A stretch of 5,872 nucleotides of DNA, taken from NCBI GenBank assembly GCA_012511845.1, contig JAAZFF010000154.1, positions 1-5,872 of the forward strand, given 5' to 3'. This DNA comes from Lentisphaerota bacterium (GTDB lineage Bacteria; Verrucomicrobiota; Kiritimatiellia; RFP12; UBA3636). Position 1 is the first letter of the stretch. The number at the start of each line of letters is the position of its first letter. A model generated the notes under the pieces. That model was not told the origin of the DNA. It saw nothing but the letters and a program-made list of their open reading frames with translations, and ran no database searches. Shown here in pieces: positions 1 through 3,982 of this stretch. Made by a program: the position numbers and the translations under genes.

Positions 1-428
1 AGATACTGCTTCGCAGGACCCGGCATGTTGTCTTCCACATAAGCGAGCCATTTACGAACGTCTCCAGGTTCAATTTGCGAAAACAACTGCATCCACTCCA
101 ACGACTCCCGGGCACTCATCATCCAAAAAGCATGCGATCCCCTTCGTCCCAGATGTTGCAGCTTCATTGCGAATGACTCATCAAATGAGAGTTCCGATTT
201 ATCACCGGAAGATTCAGCTTCTTTTGCGGATGAACTCCCCCTTCTTCGCACAGGCTTTACACGTCCCGAATCACCGATCGGCATTGGCTTCCCGGAATCA
301 GAATATTGAAGTGAAACATTTTCACTATTTTTTTTCCCTGATGTAATATGCCAGCGTCCTATCCCATAACCCGATACTACGCTGACTATCGCTATTACAA
401 TTGGAATTATAAATCCATTGTTTCTCAT
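1..428 (-). CDS. Membrane-anchored protein of unknown function (N-terminal part)
   Basis: I do not recognise this gene. The reading frame is open from the start codon to the left window edge (142 codons), so the C-terminus is missing. Residues 5-24 (GFIIPIVIAIVSVVSGYGIG) form one hydrophobic segment ending in Gly-rich turns and Arg-Trp, best read as an uncleaved N-terminal anchor. A polar Ser/Arg/Lys/Glu-rich linker follows (about residues 27-85), then a Trp- and Met-rich, probably helical region (ARESLEWMQLF, DVRKWLAYVEDNMPG). From memory, PVC-group bacteria have many proteins of this plan, with a short anchor, a linker and helical Trp-containing repeats, but I cannot confirm homology. Start choice is open: ATG at 428 has AGGGA 7 nt upstream, and an in-frame ATG at 449 has AGGAA 9 nt upstream and would add seven residues. 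I chose 428 because it puts the anchor at the very N-terminus. It is probably transcribed alone from the promoter at 499-507. Confidence 0.72.
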   Translation of the reverse strand, partial: MRNNGFIIPIVIAIVSVVSGYGIGRWHITSGKKNSENVSLQYSDSGKPMPIGDSGRVKPVRRRGSSSAKEAESSGDKSELSFDESFAMKLQHLGRRGSHAFWMMSARESLEWMQLFSQIEPGDVRKWLAYVEDNMPGPAKQY

Positions 429-480
429 AACTATATCCCTGAATCTCATTAAGCACGTTTCCTGAATAACAAACAGTACT

Positions 481-497
481 CTCAACAACTACTTGAG
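481..497. repeat. Short inverted repeat at the presumed transcription start
   Basis: CTCAA (481-485) and TTGAG (493-497) are perfect complements separated by 7 bp. The repeat sits just downstream of the -10 box at 499-504, so it covers the expected transcription start near 492. It could be a small operator or a 5' hairpin in the mRNA. Five base pairs is short enough to arise by chance. Confidence 0.25.
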
Positions 498-498
498 T

Positions 499-507
499 AT
501 TATAGCA
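499..507 (-). promoter_or_regulatory. Extended -10 promoter for the left-edge membrane protein gene
   Basis: On the minus strand the sequence TGCTATAAT (507 down to 499) is a perfect TATAAT preceded by the TGn extended -10 element. No good -35 box is present: the best match at 17-bp spacing is TGGGAA, 3 of 6. Extended -10 promoters commonly work without a strong -35. Transcription would begin near 492, giving a leader of about 64 nt to ATG 428 or 43 nt to ATG 449. Confidence 0.6.
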
Positions 508-702
508 AAATTAAAAGCTGCTTCCCAGATTTTCCGAACTCCAGCAACAAAACCTATCCTTCAATACTTTTTACGATTCTAACAAAACTTGTTATTTTCG
601 TATTGATTTTGTATCTGCTTTTTGTTGCGACCCTGGCAAAAACAAAGAGAACATAAAAGAAACCGCAAGAAGAGAGAAAAACCAGAACAAAAAAAACCCA
701 AT
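505..702. other. AT-rich intergenic DNA without a recognisable gene
   Basis: Between the promoter at 499-507 and the 3' flank of the tRNA I see no gene with a ribosome binding site, start and protein-like composition. From about 633 to 698 the plus strand is strongly purine-biased, mostly A with AGAGAG-like runs, so a minus-strand read-through transcript would be pyrimidine-rich. An open minus-strand frame at 592-801 exists only because it begins inside the tRNA, so I do not treat it as a gene. Confidence 0.5.
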
Positions 703-726
703 AAAAATGCACCTTCTCGCATATTT
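703..726 (-). terminator. Weak candidate terminator downstream of tRNA-Thr
   Basis: Read on the minus strand, AAATATGC (726-719) and GCATTTTT (710-703) form an 8-bp stem with one T-T mismatch around the 8-nt loop GAGAAGGT. The 3' arm itself is the T-run, and a second run of eight T follows at 689-696. The stem has only two G-C pairs, so it would be weak. It is the only hairpin-plus-T structure I see behind the tRNA. Confidence 0.25.
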
Positions 727-740
727 ACAGGGCTTTAGAA

Positions 741-815
741 TGGAGCCGGCGAAGGGAATCGAACCCCCAACCTGCTGATTACAAATCAGCTGCTCTACCA
801 TTGAGCTACACCGGC
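741..815 (-). tRNA. tRNA-Thr (anticodon UGU), CCA encoded
   Basis: The minus strand folds as a complete 72-nt tRNA body plus an encoded CCA end (743-741). The acceptor stem is GCCGGTG / CGCCGGC with one G-U pair. The D arm is GCTC-AATGGTA-GAGC. The anticodon stem GCTGA/TCAGC encloses the loop TTTGTAA, giving anticodon TGT, which reads ACA and other ACN threonine codons. The variable loop has 5 nt. The T arm GGGGG-TTCGATT-CCCTT contains two G-U wobbles at its base. The discriminator base is U. The gene stands alone: its promoter lies at 850-879, no second tRNA adjoins it, and the downstream DNA is non-coding. Confidence 0.97.
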
Positions 816-849
816 GTTGAAATTATTCAGAAATACTGAAAGTCCGAAC

Positions 850-879
850 AATATACATAAAAGTGGGCATATTTGTCAA
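850..879 (-). promoter_or_regulatory. Sigma-70-type promoter of tRNA-Thr
   Basis: On the minus strand a perfect TTGACA (-35, 879-874) is followed after 18 bp by TATATT (-10, 855-850, 5 of 6 matches). Transcription should begin near 843, giving a leader of about 28 nt before the mature tRNA end at 815. That leader contains a small inverted repeat, TTCAG/CTGAA (826-840). The promoter fits exactly in the gap between the rhaM relic's stop at 894 and the tRNA, which supports independent transcription of the tRNA. Confidence 0.8.
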
Positions 880-893
880 ATACGAAAAAATTC

Positions 894-1208
894 TCAGTCC
901 AGGTGAGAAACTTCACGCAATTCGCGTGATTCCGGACTGTTATCCTGATTCGATGGCATCAAGTCTTTCATCGAAGCCCACCAGCGCTTACATACGTCTG
1001 TCCCTGCAACGGCATTCCAGCGCTCTTCGCTATCCAGTTCAACATAGGCAAAGAGCTGATTTGTACGACGATCAAGGAAAATTGAATAATTATGCGCTCC
1101 GTGCTCCTTGAGTACTGCAGCCAGCTCATCCCAGATTCGCTGGTGGCGACGTTCATACTCGTCGTGTTTATCCGGGTACACTTACATAACAAAGGCTTTT
1201 CATATCAT
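894..1208 (-). pseudogene. rhaM: L-rhamnose mutarotase, interrupted by two stop codons near the N-terminus
   Basis: RhaM interconverts alpha and beta anomers of L-rhamnose in the cytoplasm, supplying the form used by rhamnose isomerase. Read from ATG 1208, the frame encodes 104 codons, the same length as Escherichia coli RhaM. It begins M-I-stop-K-A-F-V-M-stop-V-Y-P-D, against the family's MIRKAFVM(Q/S)VNPD. Codon 3 is TGA (1202-1200) and codon 9 is TAA (1184-1182). The remaining 95 codons are clean and strongly conserved: RRH at 20-22 (His22 is the catalytic histidine), HGAHNYSIF at 36-44, SEERWNAV at 60-67, TDVCKRWW at 70-77 and DNSP at 89-92. One further oddity is EVSHLD at the C-terminus, where the family usually has Phe in place of this Ser. 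The ribosome binding site (AGGAG, 4 nt before ATG) and promoter remain intact. Restart at GTG 1181 is possible but has no ribosome binding site and would lose the first beta strand. Family identity is near certain; loss of function is inferred. Confidence 0.88.
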
Positions 1209-1287
1209 TTTACTCCTGTCTGAAACAGCTCCTTATTATTTTAAATCAAAAGTACAATTTTTAATCAGCAGTCTGAATATTTTATTT

Positions 1288-1316
1288 ATTATAACGCAAA
1301 AACTGCTCTACTGCAA
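1288..1316 (-). promoter_or_regulatory. Probable promoter of the rhaM relic
   Basis: On the minus strand TTGCAG (-35, 1316-1311, 3 of 6) is followed after exactly 17 bp by a perfect TATAAT (-10, 1293-1288). Transcription would start near 1281 and leave a leader of about 73 nt before the ATG at 1208. The promoter lies in the divergent 239-bp gap shared with infA. Confidence 0.5.
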
Positions 1317-1372
1317 AATTTCATTTGACAGACAAAATTGCACCTATTTTCATCTCTGAAAAACAAAATATT

Positions 1373-1450
1373 GCTTTTTTATGCATAATACGTTAACATT
1401 ACAGCGTTTAATTTAACTAGAGTTTTAAGGAAAAATCCAGCTTTTTTATG
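1373..1450 (+). repeat. Direct repeat GCTTTTTTATG, two copies, one covering the infA start
   Basis: The 11-mer GCTTTTTTATG occurs at 1373-1383 and again at 1440-1450, where its ATG is the infA start codon. The start-to-start distance is 67 bp. Six of the eleven bases are a T-run, so the repeat is of low complexity. The first copy is followed by a short frame with no SD before it. It may reflect a small duplication in the leader or chance. Confidence 0.3.
1427..1431 (+). promoter_or_regulatory. Distant Shine-Dalgarno sequence of infA
   Basis: AAGGA is the only good Shine-Dalgarno match ahead of infA, but 16 nt separate it from the ATG at 1448, roughly twice the usual gap. No closer purine-rich site and no alternative in-frame start exist between them. 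The spacer reads A5 (1431-1435), TCCAGC, T6 (1442-1447). An A-U hairpin across TCCAGC could bring the site nearer to the start codon, but it would be weak. Confidence 0.45.
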
Positions 1451-1690
1451 GCAAAAGACGATTGTATTGAAGTAACAGGAACTGTAGTCAAAGTTCTCCC
1501 GGCAACAATGTACAGGGTAAAACTTGATAACGGTCACGTAATCCTTGCGCATATATCAGGAAAAATGCGTAAATTTTTTATAAAAATAACAACTGGCGAT
1601 AAGGTTTCCGTTGAAATGTCTCCATATGATTTGGAGAAAGGACGCATCGTCTACCGTCACAAAGACAGTTCTTCTACTCGACCTAATTAA
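1448..1690 (+). CDS. infA: Translation initiation factor IF-1
   Basis: IF-1 is a single OB-fold protein that binds the ribosomal A site of the 30S subunit and acts with IF-2 and IF-3 during initiation. The 80-residue product matches the family along its length: MAKDDCIEV at the start, GTVVKVLPATMYRVKLDNGH (11-30), the hallmark LAHISGKMRK (33-42), GDKVSVEMSPYDL (50-62) and GRIVYRHK (65-72). The usual protein ends at about residue 72, so residues 73-80 (DSSSTRPN) are a short polar tail. It is a single-gene unit, divergent from the rhaM relic and not in a ribosomal-protein operon, where many bacteria keep infA. Its stop codon overlaps the dnaG stop on the other strand. The start is fixed by the conserved MAK(E/D)D opening, although the ribosome binding site is distant. 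I found no convincing promoter and no terminator. Confidence 0.97.
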   Translation: MAKDDCIEVTGTVVKVLPATMYRVKLDNGHVILAHISGKMRKFFIKITTGDKVSVEMSPYDLEKGRIVYRHKDSSSTRPN

Positions 1691-3843
1691 TAATCGTCGT
1701 AAAAATCTTCCGCATACACTTCATCTGCGGGCGTTAAGTTTTCCAAGTAAGAAAGTTGAGTTTCGCTATATGCGTCAAACTCATTTGCATTTTCTCTGGC
1801 AGTAAGGCTGTTATCTCGAGGCTGTGCCTGCTCTTCAATATCTTCGTCAGGCTCGTTCTCAACGGCGACAAGTGTACGCACAATTTCTTCACCTGTTGAC
1901 CATCGTTTAAGTTCACGTTCTTTCAGCATCAAATCAATTCTGCGGCGTGAGTTTTCTTCAGAACTATCACCTGAAGAATTATGATTCAGCCGGGAACGAC
2001 TGTCTATACACCATCTGCTCCATTGCTTGAGAATCAAATCCCGGACCAAATCAAGAACTGTAAAGTTTTCCCTGCCCCCTGTTTTGTCAGGTGCTACAGC
2101 AAGTGCTCCGACAAACTCCCTGAACTCTTCATCTGCTTCCTGTAATTCTGCAATTCTATCTTCACCGGTTTCAAGAGAAGAGTAAAAGCATTCAACAGTT
2201 TTACGGCATATGTCACCTTTTATCAACCATGCCGGAAGAAGTTCCATTAAAAATTCTGCTACAGATTTATCATCGTAAAACGTGTGAACAAGCAATTCGC
2301 AAACTGCAAGATCGCACTTTTCAGGTAAGTTTTTTATTTTGTTGTTTCGTTTTTCTGATAAATCAGCATGCGAACTTTCCGTAAAGAACACTTCGTCATC
2401 GACATAAATCATCGGCTCTGCATATTGAGAGCTCGTGGGTGAGCTGGATTGGGTCAATGCCGATGCATCCCCGGCATCAGCACGAATCTGGTTTCTTCTT
2501 TCTGCTGCCTCCTGCTGACGACGCAATGCCTCTTCAATTCCCGCAAGTTCGCTTTGCAAGGCACTTTCAGGAATGTTCATCAACTGTGCCACTTCCTGCA
2601 ACATCCGTGCCTTATGAACTTCATTAAGGCAAACAGCTACAGTGTTTAGCACATTGCCGGATATTCTTCCAGCTGCCCCTGCAGAATCCGGATCAGGCTC
2701 CTGTGAACGAAGGTATTTCACCTGAAATTGAACGAGTCCAACAGCTTCGGAAAGAATTTTGTTAAAGGCATCCGGTGAATTGTTTTTCAGAAACGAATCA
2801 GGATCATCGCCTTTTTTCATCTGAGCTACACGTACAGAAATTCCAACCGAGAGTAATTCAGCTCCTGTACGTATTGCAGATTTCTGACCTGCCGCATCCT
2901 GGTCAAAAACGAGCACAGCACTGTCGGCATAGCGCTTCAATAGGTTTGCGTGAGAGTTGGTAAATGCCGTTCCCTGTGATGCCACTGCCCTGTCAAAGCC
3001 GCATGCATGGCAACGCATGACATCGATCTGTCCCTCACAAATTATCGCCTCACGAAATGGTGCGGACACTATATTGCGCTGAGCTTTATCAAGTCCGTAA
3101 AGAACATGGCTTTTCGTAAAAATAGCAGTTTCCGGACTGTTTACGTATTTAGCAACTTTCTTGGAGGAGTGTAAAATTCGTCCACTGAAGGCTATAACCC
3201 GACCCTGTGTATCAAAAATGGGAAACATAAGCCGACCGCGAAATCTGTCATACAGATTTTGCCCCTTGCGAGGTCTATCCAGAGGAACACCCAGTCCGGC
3301 GGCAACCAGTTCATCAATAGTATATTTATGTTTTTTTGCAAATTTCTCTAAGGTGCCGGGATACTCGGGAGCATACCCGATTTTAAAACTTTCAAGCACT
3401 TCCTCAGGCAGGTCACGCGACTTCAGGTACTCTCTTGCTTCTTCCGATTTTTTCATCCGGAGTAAACATCGCCTGTAAAATTCAGACAGCTCTGTATGAA
3501 GTGCAAAAAGCCGTTTCCTTGCTGATGACTCTCCGACATCATCGTCGCAATCAACATCAACCCCGCACCTGTTGCCCAAAGTTTTAACTGCATCTATAAA
3601 AGTCAGACCTTCGTATTTCATTAAAAACGAAAAGACGTCTCCCCCTTCACCGCAACCGAAGCATTTAAAAGATTCGCGGGATGGATTAACTATAAAAGAG
3701 GGTGTCTTCTCTTTATGAAACGGACAACACGCCTTATACGAAGAACCGGATTTCTTCAATGGTACACGGGATGAAATAACATCCACAATATCGCTGCGGC
3801 TGCGAATCTCATCAATTACTCTATTTGGTACAATTTTAGCCAT
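1687..3843 (-). CDS. dnaG: DNA primase
   Basis: DnaG makes the RNA primers for leading- and lagging-strand DNA synthesis, working with the replicative helicase DnaB. Domains in order: an N-terminal CHC2 zinc-binding domain with ligands C40, H43, C61 and C64 (CPFHKEKTPSF, CFGC); the catalytic core with GRLMFPIFD (203-211), RVIAFSGRIL (215-224) and YVNSPETAIF (233-242); a TOPRIM fold with the metal-binding EGQID (E270) and FDQDAAG (D314, D316), plus GDDPDSFL (345-352); a Ser/Gln-rich linker (about 441-500); and a divergent helical C-terminal region (about 505-655) in the helicase-binding position. At 718 residues it is well above the common 580-650. Much of the excess is the linker and a strongly acidic tail (661-718) ending AEDFYDDY. 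The ATG at 3843 lacks a Shine-Dalgarno sequence. It is the only in-frame ATG after the upstream stop and gives the conserved MA(K)xIP-like opening. All catalytic residues are present. Confidence 0.98.
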   Translation of the reverse strand: MAKIVPNRVIDEIRSRSDIVDVISSRVPLKKSGSSYKACCPFHKEKTPSFIVNPSRESFKCFGCGEGGDVFSFLMKYEGLTFIDAVKTLGNRCGVDVDCDDDVGESSARKRLFALHTELSEFYRRCLLRMKKSEEAREYLKSRDLPEEVLESFKIGYAPEYPGTLEKFAKKHKYTIDELVAAGLGVPLDRPRKGQNLYDRFRGRLMFPIFDTQGRVIAFSGRILHSSKKVAKYVNSPETAIFTKSHVLYGLDKAQRNIVSAPFREAIICEGQIDVMRCHACGFDRAVASQGTAFTNSHANLLKRYADSAVLVFDQDAAGQKSAIRTGAELLSVGISVRVAQMKKGDDPDSFLKNNSPDAFNKILSEAVGLVQFQVKYLRSQEPDPDSAGAAGRISGNVLNTVAVCLNEVHKARMLQEVAQLMNIPESALQSELAGIEEALRRQQEAAERRNQIRADAGDASALTQSSSPTSSQYAEPMIYVDDEVFFTESSHADLSEKRNNKIKNLPEKCDLAVCELLVHTFYDDKSVAEFLMELLPAWLIKGDICRKTVECFYSSLETGEDRIAELQEADEEFREFVGALAVAPDKTGGRENFTVLDLVRDLILKQWSRWCIDSRSRLNHNSSGDSSEENSRRRIDLMLKERELKRWSTGEEIVRTLVAVENEPDEDIEEQAQPRDNSLTARENANEFDAYSETQLSYLENLTPADEVYAEDFYDDY

Positions 3844-3865
3844 AATATATGCTTGTATTGTACCA
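3826..3865. repeat. 9-bp inverted repeat spanning the dnaG start, possible operator
   Basis: TGGTACAAT (3826-3834) and ATTGTACCA (3857-3865) are perfect complements separated by 22 bp. The half-site centres are 31 bp apart, close to three turns of B-DNA, so both face the same side of the helix. The right half contains the probable dnaG -10 box (TACAAT on the minus strand) and the left half covers codons 4-6 of dnaG. If the transcript starts near 3850, only one half is transcribed, so an mRNA hairpin is unlikely and a DNA-binding site is the better reading. No regulator can be named. Confidence 0.4.
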
Positions 3866-3886
3866 TTTACCTGCCCGGAAATTCAA
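3857..3886 (-). promoter_or_regulatory. Candidate dnaG promoter giving a near-leaderless mRNA
   Basis: On the minus strand TTGAAT (-35, 3886-3881, 4 of 6) is followed after 18 bp by TACAAT (-10, 3862-3857, 5 of 6). The -10 box ends only 13 nt before the ATG, so transcription would begin near 3850 and leave about 7 nt of leader. That agrees with the absence of a Shine-Dalgarno sequence before dnaG. The start position is inferred from spacing alone. Confidence 0.45.
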
Positions 3887-3982
3887 TTGTTTTGCTTCTG
3901 GACTGTATCAGCGGTGAGATGATATCATTAACGACGTAGTATTTTAATGTTGTCCAAACTCTGAATAATAAAGGGAATCAGA

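Noticed and set aside
592..801. Open minus-strand frame of 69 codons with a hydrophobic middle
   Set aside because: It starts inside the tRNA-Thr gene, has no ribosome binding site, and its hydrophobicity comes from the pyrimidine-rich flank.
1182..1202. Selenocysteine, stop reassignment or programmed readthrough in rhaM
   Set aside because: One stop is TGA and the other TAA, which no single code change explains. The family has Arg and Gln/Ser there rather than Cys. infA and dnaG end normally at TAA, and I see no structured element after the TGA.
1325..1350. TTGACA (1325-1330) with TATTTT (1345-1350) as the infA promoter
   Set aside because: The -35 is perfect but the spacer is only 14 bp; at 16-18 bp there is no -10 match. 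CATAAT at 1384-1389 has no -35 partner. The infA promoter stays unassigned.
863..1359. Plus-strand open frames opposite rhaM
   Set aside because: They are mirror images of the rhaM coding sequence and its leader, with no ribosome binding site and unlike any protein I know.
1710..1730. CCGCA/TGCGG hairpin just downstream of infA as a terminator
   Set aside because: The 5-bp stem has an 11-nt loop and no T-run immediately after it; it lies in dnaG coding sequence.
3919..3928. Palindrome ATGATATCAT between dnaG and the GH127 gene
   Set aside because: It is a perfect 10-bp palindrome but consists mainly of alternating A/T and does not extend further, so chance is likely. I could not tie it to a promoter on either strand.
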